A DNA stretch of 64,000 nucleotides from Svornostia abyssi (GTDB lineage Bacteria > Actinomycetota > Thermoleophilia > Solirubrobacterales > Solirubrobacteraceae): contig CP088295.1 in the NCBI GenBank assembly GCA_024666565.1, positions 558,001 to 622,000 of the forward strand. The letters are read 5' to 3'. Positions 26,907 to 34,713 of the stretch are shown piece after piece. Both the position numbers and the translations under genes were made by a program. Every line of letters begins with the position of its first letter. The stretch's first letter is position 1. The notes beneath the pieces are model-generated. The model saw only the letters and a list, made by a program, of their open reading frames with translations. It did not search any database and had not been told where the DNA came from.

Positions 26907-27647
26907 ATGCCAGCCGCTGCGTACGCCGGGAAGGAATGCGTCTGCCAGTTCAAGCGTGGGATCTGTGACCAGACCTGCGTGAAGGACATGCTGGAGACGC
27001 CGTTCTACATCGCGTGCCTGAAGCTCAAGGGCCGCAAGTGCCTCGTCGTGGGCGGCGGCGCACTGGGCCTGGAGAAGACCGAGGGCCTGCTCGCGTGCGA
27101 CGGCGACGTCACGGTCATCGCGCCGGAGGTCGGCCCCGAGCTCGAGCAGCTCGCCGCCGAGGGGTCGATCACGTGGGAGCGCCGGGAGTACGGCGGCGCC
27201 GCGGACCTCGAAGGCGTGTTCATGGTCATCGCGTGCACCGATGACACGGACGTGAACATCAAGATCTACGACGACGCCGAGGCGCGGGCCATGCTCGTGA
27301 ACATCGTCGACGTCCCGCCGCTGTGCAACTTCATCCTTCCCGCGCTCGTGCGGATGGGCCCGCTGGCGATCGCGATTTCCACCGCGGGCGCGTCACCGGC
27401 GCTGGCCAAGCGGATGAAGCGCGAGGTCGCCGAGCTGTTCGGCGACGAGTACGCCACGCTGGCGATCATGCTCAACGACGCCCGCGGGTGGGCGAAGGGC
27501 ACGCTGCCGACCTACCAGGACCGCAAGGCGTTCTTCGAGTCGATCGTCAACGGCGAGCCGGACCCGATCGCGCTGCTGCGCGCCGGCGACTCCGCCGCCG
27601 TGCTGGACCTCATCGCCGCGGCGCAGCGGACCCACGCGCCGGCGTAG
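26907..27647 (+). CDS. Precorrin-2 dehydrogenase / sirohydrochlorin ferrochelatase (CysG N-terminal type)
   Basis: This 246-residue protein has the NAD-binding [16 protein letters not shown] (about 47-62), [16 protein letters not shown], the catalytic-type ACTDDTDVN and [20 protein letters not shown], followed by the helical C-terminal domain. It would oxidise precorrin-2 to sirohydrochlorin and may insert iron, making siroheme. Unusually, residues 11-24 hold CVC...C...C (C-x-C-x6-C-x3-C) ahead of the normal fold start. A start at Met28 (26988) would remove it. No CysG methylase domain is present, and no partner genes are adjacent. Confidence 0.9.
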   Translation: MPAAAYAGKECVCQFKRGICDQTCVKDMLETPFYIACLKLKGRKCLVVGGGALGLEKTEGLLACDGDVTVIAPEVGPELEQLAAEGSITWERREYGGAADLEGVFMVIACTDDTDVNIKIYDDAEARAMLVNIVDVPPLCNFILPALVRMGPLAIAISTAGASPALAKRMKREVAELFGDEYATLAIMLNDARGWAKGTLPTYQDRKAFFESIVNGEPDPIALLRAGDSAAVLDLIAAAQRTHAPA

Positions 27648-27679
27648 CCAGAGCCGGGAGGCCCGGGGTCCGGGCCGGT

Positions 27680-27742
27680 CCCTCGGGGCCGAACGGTCGT
27701 TTGCGGTCGCCCTGACGACACAGGACGACCGCTCGCCGAGGG
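27680..27742. repeat. Nested palindromic repeat, copy 2 of 3
   Basis: CCCTCGG/CCGAGGG (outermost) encloses GAACGGTCGT/ACGACCGCTC (9 of 10 paired), which encloses a GTCG/CGAC inner stem around the shared core GGTCGCCCTGACGAC. It lies between the siroheme-type gene and the convergent fibronectin-III gene. Confidence 0.6.
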
Positions 27743-27751
27743 CCCAGCGCT

Positions 27752-27795
27752 GAACGGTCGTCGGTGGCCGCCCTGGCGACACCAAACGACCGTTC
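27752..27795. repeat. Nested palindromic repeat, copy 3 of 3
   Basis: A perfect 10-bp inverted repeat GAACGGTCGT/ACGACCGTTC encloses GGTG...CACC and the core GGCCGCCCTGGCGAC. It lies 10 bases from copy 2 and 29 bases from the convergent stop at 27824, so the pair may act as a bidirectional terminator. Confidence 0.6.
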
Positions 27796-27823
27796 GCGCC
27801 CGAGCGGCCGGCGCCCTCCAGCG

Positions 27824-29560
27824 TCAGAGTGCGTCCGCCTCCGGGGTGAGCGTCAGGTCGAGCGTGTTGCCGGCTCCCTTCGTCAGGGGGCTGAGGAACG
27901 GCTCGAGCAGGCCGCAGCCGGTCAGGTCGCTGATCGCGTAGCTGCCGGTCAGCCGCCCGCCCCGGAGCGGATCGAACCCGTCGGGCGACCCGAGCTGGGC
28001 CACGGTCGTCGATCGCGTCTGACAGGTGTCCTGCGGCGCCATGGGCAGCACGCCGAAGAGGTACAGCTGCGGCAGCCGGATCTTGAACCGGGCCTGGGCG
28101 GTCAGCCGTCCGCCGGAGAGCGTCCCGCGGACCCGGTCGCTCTGCGTGAACGCGATGTCCGCCGTCACGGGAATCAGGCCGAGGACCTGCAGCCGAGCGC
28201 GCGTGCGGTTCAGCTGCAGATCGCCGGAGAACGCGCCCGTGGCGAGGACCAGCTCGGGATCGATCGAACCGGTGATCGGCACGGTGCCGCGGGTCAGCGT
28301 GCGCAGCACCGACACCCCCGCGACGTCGTAGCCGTACGTCACCGTGCTGTTCGACGGCGTGGTGACCGTGATCTCGTCGCTGAACGCGCCCTCGGTGCCG
28401 AAGGGCGCGCCCATCGCGCGGACCTTGAACGCGTACGTCGTGCCGGGTTCCAGACCCGTGATGGTGGCCGACGGGTCCCAGGTCTCACGCACCTTGACCC
28501 CATCCTGGAACACCTCGTAGCCCTGCAGCGGGGTGCACGTGTCGTCGGTGTACGGGTCCCATGCGAGGTCGACGGTCGACTCGCCCGTGGCGGTGCCGAC
28601 CAGCCCTTGCACCTTCCCCGGGGGCTCGTAGCCGTCAAGCGGCAACTCAATGAGGATCGAGGGGGAGTACGCGGAGTAGTTGCCCTCTGCGTCGTACGCG
28701 CGGACCGCGATTTCGCCCGCCCAGGCGGAGCCGCCACACCCGAAGTTCAGTTTGTAGGCGGTGACGTTGCGGACGTCGACGGTCTTGTCCTCGTACCGGA
28801 TCTCGTAGCCCGCCACGGAAGAGCTGGGGGAGGCGTCCCAGTACAGCTGGATGGACGTCGACGTGACGTCGTTGATGTCCTTGATGTACGGCTGGCCCGG
28901 CGGGTCGAGCGGCTCCGGGTCACCATGCTCGACGATCTCGATGGTCTGCAACCTCTTGTCCTGGCTGGGCGGGTTCACGTTGCACGGCACATCGAAGGTC
29001 GCCGGGTTGCCGTCGGTGTCCACCGGCACGACCGGCGGGAGCACGATCGTCGAGCCGTCCGCGCGCTCCCATGCGAGATTCAGGTCGATGCGGTCGACCG
29101 TGATCGCCGCGAAGCCCAACTGCCGGAACGTCAGCGACGGGAGCTGGCCGCTCAAGCCCTCAAACAGCAGCGGTGGCTCCGGCGGCTTCGTCACGCCCGG
29201 GATGGTCACGGGGACCTTGACCTGCTGCGTGAACCCGGGCGCAATAACCGTCACCGTCGCCGTCGCGGTCCCCGAGATGCGGTTCGCGCCGACGAGATCG
29301 AAGGCCTGGTAGGTGCCGAGATCGGCTTCGGCGCGGATCCTGATGCCCCACGGCGGCGTCGCCACGCCGCGCTCCCATTGGGAGGGGATGTCCGCGTCGA
29401 TGTCGACGTTCAGTGCGCGGTCGCCCATCAGCGGATAGAGGCACTTGTACGTCTGCTCCAGCGACGCTGCGTGCGCGGGAACAGCCGCCGCGAGAACGCT
29501 CAGCGCGGCGACGACGACAACTGCCAGCGCGCGGCGACACCTTCGGGACGAGCGGGACAT
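27824..29560 (-). CDS. Secreted fibronectin type III protein (family member A)
   Basis: This 578-residue protein starts at ATG 29560 with GGAGG four bases before it. It has a signal peptide (ALAVVVVAALSVLAAAVPAHA), then an N-terminal domain beginning LEQTYKCLYPLMGDRALNV. Two fibronectin III-like domains follow (PPGQPYIKDINDVTSTSIQL onward, and PPGKVQGLVGTATGESTVDL onward), and a C-terminal domain with YGYDVAGVSVLRTLTRGTVP and ISDLTGCGLLEPFLSPLTKG. The same N- and C-terminal domains recur in three genes at 58-64 kb. It is probably an extracellular or envelope adhesive protein; the ligand is unknown. Confidence 0.88.
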   Translation of the reverse strand: MSRSSRRCRRALAVVVVAALSVLAAAVPAHAASLEQTYKCLYPLMGDRALNVDIDADIPSQWERGVATPPWGIRIRAEADLGTYQAFDLVGANRISGTATATVTVIAPGFTQQVKVPVTIPGVTKPPEPPLLFEGLSGQLPSLTFRQLGFAAITVDRIDLNLAWERADGSTIVLPPVVPVDTDGNPATFDVPCNVNPPSQDKRLQTIEIVEHGDPEPLDPPGQPYIKDINDVTSTSIQLYWDASPSSSVAGYEIRYEDKTVDVRNVTAYKLNFGCGGSAWAGEIAVRAYDAEGNYSAYSPSILIELPLDGYEPPGKVQGLVGTATGESTVDLAWDPYTDDTCTPLQGYEVFQDGVKVRETWDPSATITGLEPGTTYAFKVRAMGAPFGTEGAFSDEITVTTPSNSTVTYGYDVAGVSVLRTLTRGTVPITGSIDPELVLATGAFSGDLQLNRTRARLQVLGLIPVTADIAFTQSDRVRGTLSGGRLTAQARFKIRLPQLYLFGVLPMAPQDTCQTRSTTVAQLGSPDGFDPLRGGRLTGSYAISDLTGCGLLEPFLSPLTKGAGNTLDLTLTPEADAL

Positions 29561-29699
29561 GGATCCTCCGGACGTGGACAGGTCCACCGGGGGAAGGCGG
29601 ACGGGCACAGTCTCCGTGATGCACACCGGCACGTCCGAGCACTCAGGCACCACCGCGCCAATGTCCAGCCGTGCCGGGCTGTGACCGCGAGATTCCGGT

Positions 29700-29717
29700 T
29701 CGCACGATGCCGTGCGA
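29700..29717 (-). terminator. Short hairpin after the ureohydrolase gene
   Basis: TCGCACG/CGTGCGA with the loop ATGC lies 14 bases past the stop codon of the minus-strand ureohydrolase gene. Confidence 0.5.
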
Positions 29718-29731
29718 CCGGCACGACGCGT

Positions 29732-30694
29732 TCAGCGCCGTCTGACCGCCAGGCCCGTCAGCGTCTCGCGCACGATCCGGTCGGCCACGAGCGCGGTGAT
29801 GTCCGCCGACGCCACCATCGTCGGGATCACCTCAACGAGGTCCATCCCGATCAGCTCCACGCGTTCGCCGATCGCGCGGCACGCCCACAGCAGGTCGGCC
29901 GACGTCATCCCGCCCGGCTCGGGCGTCCCGGTCCCGGGCGCGAACGCCGGGTCGAGCACGTCGATGTCGACGGACAGGAACACCGGCCCGCTCCCGACCA
30001 CGCCGACGGCCTCGTCGACGACCGCGCGAATCCCCCGGTCGCGCACGTCGTGCATGAACAGCGCGGTGATGCCGTGCTCCTCCTGCCAGCCGAACTCCTG
30101 CTCGCCGGGCCAGTAGCCGCGCAGCCCGATCTGCACGTACCGCGTCGGATCGACGAACCCGTCGCGGACCAGCCGGTACATCGGCGTGCCGTGCGAGACC
30201 TCGACACCGAACACCTCGGTCCCGGTGTCCGTGTGCGTGTCGAAGTGGATGAGTCCGACCGGGCCGCCGTGCGCCTCGGCACACGCGCGGATGTCCGGCT
30301 CGGCGATCGAGTGGTCGCCGCCGAGGATGACGGGCATCGCGCCCGCGTCGAGCACCTGCCGCACCGTGGCGCGGATCGCCTCGTGCGTGCGCGCGGGGTC
30401 GGCGGGCAGCACGGGCGCGTCGCCGAAGTCGACCACGCGAAGCTCGGCGAACGCGTCGATCTTCGCTTCCAGGTGTGGCCCCGGCGGGCAGCTCGCCGCG
30501 CGGATCGCGCGGGGCGCGAACCGGGTGCCCGGCCGGTCGGAGACGAGGTCGTCCGTGGGCGCACCGACGATCGCGACGTCGACGCCGGCAAGCTCCGCGG
30601 GGTCCTCGGTGTACGGCACCCCGGAGAAGGACAACAACCCTGCAAAATCCGGCTTTTCGCCGTACTGGGCCCAGCGTGCCTGCGGGTCGATCAT
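29732..30694 (-). CDS. Agmatinase/arginase-family ureohydrolase
   Basis: This 320-residue protein has the dinuclear-metal ureohydrolase motifs: ILGGDHSIAEPD, IHFDTHTDTGTE (DTH rather than the usual DAH) and LSVDIDVLDPAFAPGTGTPE. Also present are SHGTPMYRLV and YVQIGLRGYWPGEQEFGW, seen in the agmatinase/guanidino-hydrolase branch. It hydrolyses a guanidino compound to urea plus an amine; agmatine, guanidinobutyrate or guanidine itself are possible. The gene starts only about 20 bases from the divergent Vps62-like gene and 1.4 kb before the guanidine riboswitch. Confidence 0.88.
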   Translation of the reverse strand: MIDPQARWAQYGEKPDFAGLLSFSGVPYTEDPAELAGVDVAIVGAPTDDLVSDRPGTRFAPRAIRAASCPPGPHLEAKIDAFAELRVVDFGDAPVLPADPARTHEAIRATVRQVLDAGAMPVILGGDHSIAEPDIRACAEAHGGPVGLIHFDTHTDTGTEVFGVEVSHGTPMYRLVRDGFVDPTRYVQIGLRGYWPGEQEFGWQEEHGITALFMHDVRDRGIRAVVDEAVGVVGSGPVFLSVDIDVLDPAFAPGTGTPEPGGMTSADLLWACRAIGERVELIGMDLVEVIPTMVASADITALVADRIVRETLTGLAVRRR

Positions 30695-30713
30695 GGGCGT
30701 AGTCTCCCACGTC

Positions 30714-31367
30714 ATGATCACCCCGATCTTCAAGCTCGACTCGCGGGAGAAGTGGCGGCCCCAGCCCGTCGAGACCGTCGAGCTGCTCGGCACGATCCGC
30801 AAGAAGCCGATCGATCTGGCGAAGCTGCCCAAGAGCGGCGGGCGTATGGACTTCCCGCCCGACATGAAGGACCCGAAGGGCACGCCGGTCGTGGGCTACC
30901 ACCGCGTGGTCGAGCGGGCCCACCTGTACTGGCATCAGTTCTGGGTCTGGTACCTCTACAACCCGTGGGCGATCGCGGGCGTCGGCGTCCACGAGGGCGA
31001 CTGGGAGTTCGTCCAGATCGCGACGGTCGACGAGGCCGGCGACCGGCCGGTGCTGCTCACCGCCTCGCAGCACAAGACGGGCGAGAAGCGCGAGTACTGG
31101 GGCTGCGAGCTCCTCAAGGGCCGGCCGGTCATCTACGTGGCGCGCGACTCGCACGCGAACTTCTTCACGGCCGGCGCTCGCGGCAGCGACGACGCCAACG
31201 GGAAGGGCAAGGTCCTCGACGCGATCGAGTGGCGCGAGTTCGGCCCGTGGGCGACGTGGCCGGGACGGTGGGGGAACTCCGACGGCGTGGGGCAGTCCCC
31301 GCAATCACCCGGCTCGCAGGCCGAGCGGTGGAGCCAGCCCGAGGTCTACCACGCCCGCGCGCGGTAG
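30714..31367 (+). CDS. Vps62-related / DUF946-like protein
   Basis: This 217-residue protein shows YNPWAIAGVGVHEGDWEFVQI, TASQHKTGEKREYWGCELLKG and VIYVARDSHANFF, which match the Vps62/DUF946 family known mainly from fungi and plants and scattered bacteria. It has no signal peptide. A start seven codons earlier (30693) would overlap the divergent start codon. The function of the family is unknown. Confidence 0.75.
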   Translation: MITPIFKLDSREKWRPQPVETVELLGTIRKKPIDLAKLPKSGGRMDFPPDMKDPKGTPVVGYHRVVERAHLYWHQFWVWYLYNPWAIAGVGVHEGDWEFVQIATVDEAGDRPVLLTASQHKTGEKREYWGCELLKGRPVIYVARDSHANFFTAGARGSDDANGKGKVLDAIEWREFGPWATWPGRWGNSDGVGQSPQSPGSQAERWSQPEVYHARAR

Positions 31368-31376
31368 CCGTGACGC

Positions 31377-31754
31377 TCACACGGACGGGCGCAGCCGGAG
31401 ACTGCGGAAGCCGAACATCGTCGCCAGGAGATCGAAGTGGCGGTCGACATGCAGGACGTCGGCGCCGTGCTGCTGCGCGCACGCTCCGATGATCAGGTCC
31501 GGCAGCGGGAGCCGGTGCTCCCCGGTGGCGGCCAGGTCGCGCTGCGCGGCTTCGGCCGCCGCGATGGTCGCGTGGTCGATGCGCAGATCAAGGTAGGCGC
31601 CGAGGTCCTCCTGGAGGACGTCGAAGTCCGCAGCCGATCGCGCGCTGTGCAGGATCTCCATCCGCGTGACCGCACACATGCACAGTTCGCCGCGCTCGAC
31701 GATCTCGGCTCCGCCGCGGACCCAGGCCGACTTGTCGAGCAGGATCAGCGCCAC
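31377..31754 (-). CDS. PIN-domain ribonuclease toxin (VapC-like)
   Basis: This 125-residue protein starts at GTG 31754. The PIN acidic residues are visible: ILLDKSAWVRG (first Asp), AVTRMEILHSAR (Glu), LPLPDLIIGACA and VLHVDRHFDLLA (later Asp residues). PIN toxins cut RNA with a metal held by these acids. It overlaps the upstream small gene by 10 bases, the classic vapBC layout. Confidence 0.9.
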   Translation of the reverse strand: MALILLDKSAWVRGGAEIVERGELCMCAVTRMEILHSARSAADFDVLQEDLGAYLDLRIDHATIAAAEAAQRDLAATGEHRLPLPDLIIGACAQQHGADVLHVDRHFDLLATMFGFRSLRLRPSV

Positions 31755-32002
31755 GCGTGGTCGCCGAGCAGCGCGTCGACGTCGACGAGCTCGCGGGCGC
31801 GGTCGAGCCCAGCACGCTGACGTACACGACGGGCGTCGAGGGTGGCGAGTTCCGTCTCCAGCGCCCGCCCGCCCACTTCGGCGAGGCGCAGCAGTAGCAA
31901 GCGCCGATCGGTGATCTCCGGCCAGGCGCGCTCCGCGAGATCCAGCAGCCGAGCGGTGTCCCCCGTGTCCGTGACGGTGTAGCGCGGGTGGGTAGTCGGC
32001 AC
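31745..32002 (-). CDS. VapB-type antitoxin
   Basis: This 85-residue protein starts at GTG 32002, with a TACACT -10-like box 7 bases upstream that suggests a leaderless mRNA. It has short beta strands (HPRYTVTDTGDTARLL), then helices with RLAEVGGRALETELATLDARRVRQR and an acidic C-terminus that could insert into the toxin. It overlaps the PIN gene by 10 bases. Identification rests mainly on this pairing. Confidence 0.75.
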   Translation of the reverse strand: MPTTHPRYTVTDTGDTARLLDLAERAWPEITDRRLLLLRLAEVGGRALETELATLDARRVRQRAGLDRARELVDVDALLGDHAWR

Positions 32003-32127
32003 GAACCCAAGTGTAGCACCGAGCAATGCGAGGTGCGACACCTGCGAGCGGGCACGTGTCCGACCATGTGTACAACGCCGTATCCGCATGTTTGGCCCGT
32101 CGCACGGTTGGAGGGCGAGACCAACAC

Positions 32128-32262
32128 CCATAGCTTGAATGGCGCCCTAGGGTTCCGCTGCTGGCCACTCAGCAGGACAGGTCCGAGAGGGCAGGCCGGC
32201 ACCACACATAGCCGAGCCCACACGGAGGGACAAAAGCCCGGGAGATCTTTGATCTGCCGGGC
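32128..32262 (+). promoter_or_regulatory. Guanidine-I riboswitch (ykkC class)
   Basis: The hallmark conserved blocks occur in order: CTAGGGTTCCG at 32147-32157, GGTCCGAGAG at 32180-32189, and ACGGAGGGACAAAAGCCCGG at 32222-32241 continuing GAGA. These are the nearly invariant parts of the ykkC guanidine-I aptamer. The last block is shared with a terminator stem (32236-32262), so guanidine binding would hold it in the aptamer and allow transcription. The downstream genes fit guanidine use exactly. The 5' edge is approximate. Confidence 0.93.
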
Positions 32263-32276
32263 ATTTCGCATTTCTA
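32236..32276 (+). terminator. Riboswitch-controlled terminator
   Basis: GCCCGG-G-AGATC-TTT-GATCT-G-CCGGGC (32236-32262) forms an almost perfect 12-bp hairpin, followed by the T-rich ATTTCGCATTTCT. Its left arm is the conserved 3' block of the guanidine aptamer, so aptamer and terminator are mutually exclusive. Confidence 0.85.
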
Positions 32277-32289
32277 GGGGGCTTTTCGC

Positions 32290-32898
32290 ATGGAGCTCAT
32301 CGGTTCGACGGCACTGGTCGTCATCGATATTCAGAAGGGGGAGGTCATGGGCCAGGAGGCCTGTGGCATCCCGGTCATGGGGGGCGGCGCCGAGCGTCAC
32401 GCCCGGTCGCTGGAGATCGTGCAGGCCGCCCGCGCCGCGGGGATCCCGCCGATCTTCATTCAGGAGGTGCACAAGCGCACGCTCGTGGACTTCGGCCGTG
32501 AGCTCGACGGCGCCGAGACCATCCACGGCCTGGAGGGCGACGAGGCGACCGAGCTGGCCGAGGGCTTCGAGCCGCACCCCGACGAATACCTCATCCGCAA
32601 GCGCCGCTACTCGGCGTTCTTCGGCACCGAGCTGGAGATCGTCCTGAAGGCGTACAAGGCCGAGACGCTCGTCCTGATCGGCGCGCTCACCGACGTCTGC
32701 GTGCACTACACGTTCGCCGACGCGCACCAGAGCGACTACCACTTGCGGGTCGTCACCGACTGCGTCGGTGGGTCGTCGCAGGAGGCGCACGACGCGTCGC
32801 TGCGGGCCATGGAGTACCTGCAGCGCGACGCGCTCGTCACGAGCGAGGAGACGCTGGCTGCCTTTGCCGCCTACGCCAAGGAGCCGGCCGCGGCGTGA
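32290..32898 (+). CDS. Cysteine hydrolase (isochorismatase-like amidohydrolase), first gene of guanidine operon
   Basis: This 202-residue protein has the family triad: Asp in ALVVIDIQKGE (about 13), Lys in RKRRYSAFFGTEL (about 102), and the nucleophile Cys in GALTDVCVHYTFADAH (about 137). The family hydrolyses C-N bonds in small amides, including biuret, ureidoacrylate and nicotinamide. It is the first gene after the guanidine riboswitch and overlaps the ABC ATPase gene by four bases. As biuret hydrolase makes allophanate, the substrate of the last gene of this operon, a biuret- or carboxyguanidine-type substrate is a reasonable guess only. Confidence 0.88.
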   Translation: MELIGSTALVVIDIQKGEVMGQEACGIPVMGGGAERHARSLEIVQAARAAGIPPIFIQEVHKRTLVDFGRELDGAETIHGLEGDEATELAEGFEPHPDEYLIRKRRYSAFFGTELEIVLKAYKAETLVLIGALTDVCVHYTFADAHQSDYHLRVVTDCVGGSSQEAHDASLRAMEYLQRDALVTSEETLAAFAAYAKEPAAA

Positions 32899-33959
32899 CC
32901 TCGCCGGCCCCCGTCCTCGACGTGCAGGACCTGCACGTCACGTTCGCCTCCCCCGGCGGCGACGTGCACGCGGTGCGCGGCGCGTCGCTGCAGATCGCGC
33001 CCGGCGAGGTGGTGGGCCTCGTGGGCGAGTCGGGATCGGGCAAGAGCGTGCTCGGGCTCACCGCGCTGGGGCTGCTGCCGCGCACGCCCGAGCCGCGCCT
33101 CGAAGGGGTCGCGCTGCTCGACGGGCTCGACATGGTCACGGCCGACGAAGAGGACATGCGCGCCCGGCGCGGCAGCTACATCAGCGCCGTCTTCCAGGAC
33201 CCGATGGGGTCGCTGAACCCGTCGATGCGCATCGGCGCGCAGGTCGCCGAGGCGGCTGGCGGGGCGACCGACGAGGAGGTCGCCGAGATGCTCGCGGCCA
33301 CCGGCATCCCCGAGCCCGAGCACAAGGCGCGCGCCTATCCCCACGAGCTCTCCGGCGGCCTGCGTCAGCGCGTGATGATCGCCATGGCGCTCTCCCGCCA
33401 CCCGCGTCTGATCGTCGCCGACGAGCCGACCACCGCCCTCGACGTCACCGTCCAGGCGAAGGTCCTCGACCTGCTCGCCGCGGCGTCCCGCGAGCGCGGC
33501 GTGGCGCTGCTGCTCGTCACCCACGACCTCGGCGTCGCCGCGCGGATCTGCGACCGGATCGCCGTCGCGTACGCGGGGCGCATCGTCGAGGAGGGCACCG
33601 CGGCGCAGCTCCTGCAGCAGCCGCACCACCCGTACACCGTCGGCCTGCTCGCCAGCCGCCCGCGGCTCGACGGCTCCATCGCCCGGCGGGGACCTGCCCA
33701 CGCTGCCCGGCCGCCCACCGGATCCGCGAGCGCCGCTCGCCGGTTGCGCGTTTGCGCCGCGCTGCCCCGCCGCCGACGCCGAGTGCGCCGGCCCGCTCGC
33801 CATCCACGTCAACGCCGAGCGCCGCAACGAGTGCCGCCACCCCGGCGTGCTCACCCGCTGGCCCGAAGGCGGCCCGCACGCCGGCCGCCGCGACCCGATC
33901 CTGCTGAAGGCCCCGAACCCGGCGATGGCGCCCGGCATGGTCCCCGGCGTTCCGCCTGA
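32895..33959 (+). CDS. Oligopeptide-type ABC ATPase (DppD/OppD-like), C-terminus frameshifted
   Basis: The reliable part is residues 1-265: Walker A VGESGSGKSVLGL, the Q-loop in SAVFQDPMGSLNP, signature LSGGLRQRVMIAMAL and Walker B LIVADEPTTALDVT. After DGSIARR the frame turns to arginine-rich nonsense. The other frame continues GDLPTLPGRPPD...GCAFAPRCPAADAEC, the conserved oligo_HPY C-terminal motif. One extra G in the GGGG run at 33688-33691 explains it. With the base removed there is no stop before the second ATPase, giving one fused dual ATPase of about 605 residues ending at 34713. Start GTG 32895 overlaps the hydrolase gene. Confidence 0.85.
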   Translation: MTSPAPVLDVQDLHVTFASPGGDVHAVRGASLQIAPGEVVGLVGESGSGKSVLGLTALGLLPRTPEPRLEGVALLDGLDMVTADEEDMRARRGSYISAVFQDPMGSLNPSMRIGAQVAEAAGGATDEEVAEMLAATGIPEPEHKARAYPHELSGGLRQRVMIAMALSRHPRLIVADEPTTALDVTVQAKVLDLLAAASRERGVALLLVTHDLGVAARICDRIAVAYAGRIVEEGTAAQLLQQPHHPYTVGLLASRPRLDGSIARRGPAHAARPPTGSASAARRLRVCAALPRRRRRVRRPARHPRQRRAPQRVPPPRRAHPLARRRPARRPPRPDPAEGPEPGDGARHGPRRSA

Positions 33960-34713
33960 GCCGGCGGTCATCGTCCGCGGCGCGGTGCGGGAGTTCGCGC
34001 GGCCCAAGCCCTACCCGTTCGCCAAGCGGCCGGAGCCGTTCACCGCCGTCGCCGGCGTGGACCTCGAGGTCCCGCACGCAGGCTCGGTGGCGATCGTCGG
34101 CGAGTCGGGCTCGGGGAAGTCGACGCTGCTGCGCATGGTCGTCGGGCTGCTGGAGCCCACCCGCGGCGACATCACGCTCGGGCCGGGCGCACCGCCGCAG
34201 ATGATCTTCCAGGACGCCGGCGCGTCACTCACGCCGTGGATGCCGATCGGCAAGCAGATCGAGGAGCGGCTCATGGCCCTCGACGTGCCGCAGAGCGAAC
34301 GCGGCGCGCGGGTGGCGGCCACGCTGGAGGCCGTCGGCCTGCCCGCCGAGGCGCAGACCGCGGTGCCGCGCGCGCTGTCCGGCGGCCAGCGCCAGCGCGC
34401 GGCGATCGCGCGCGCCATCGCCGTGCCGCCCGCGCTGCTGGCGTGCGACGAGCCGGTCTCCGCGCTCGACGTCTCCCTCGCCGCGCAGGTCCTGAACCTC
34501 CTGTGTCACCTGCGCGAGACGCTGAACATCGCGCTGCTGTTCGTCACCCACGACCTGGCCGCCGCCCGCGCCGTGGCCGACGAGGTCGTCGTGATGCAGC
34601 GCGGCGAGATCGTCGAGCGGGCGCCCACCGAGCAGCTCTTCACCGCCCCCGCGCATCCGTACACGCGGGAGCTCATCGCGGCGGTCCCCGAGGTTCGGGA
34701 GGTGGCCGCGTGA
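33847..34713 (+). CDS. Oligopeptide-type ABC ATPase (DppF/OppF-like half)
   Basis: The ABC core has Walker A VGESGSGKSTLLRM, Q-loop MIFQDAGASLTPWMP, signature LSGGQRQRAAIARAI and Walker B LACDEPVSALDVS, ending HPYTRELIAAVPEV. The frame is continuous with the oligo_HPY segment of the first ATPase, so this is probably the second half of a fused dual ATPase; as separate protein it would start at ATG 33847 or 33925-33937. It powers the permease pair encoded next. It overlaps the next gene by four bases (GTGA). Confidence 0.85.
   Translation: MLTRWPEGGPHAGRRDPILLKAPNPAMAPGMVPGVPPEPAVIVRGAVREFARPKPYPFAKRPEPFTAVAGVDLEVPHAGSVAIVGESGSGKSTLLRMVVGLLEPTRGDITLGPGAPPQMIFQDAGASLTPWMPIGKQIEERLMALDVPQSERGARVAATLEAVGLPAEAQTAVPRALSGGQRQRAAIARAIAVPPALLACDEPVSALDVSLAAQVLNLLCHLRETLNIALLFVTHDLAAARAVADEVVVMQRGEIVERAPTEQLFTAPAHPYTRELIAAVPEVREVAA

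Noticed and set aside
27764-31492. A 1242-codon plus-strand open frame across the fibronectin and ureohydrolase genes
   Set aside because: It covers two recognisable minus-strand genes and has only low-complexity composition with no motif.
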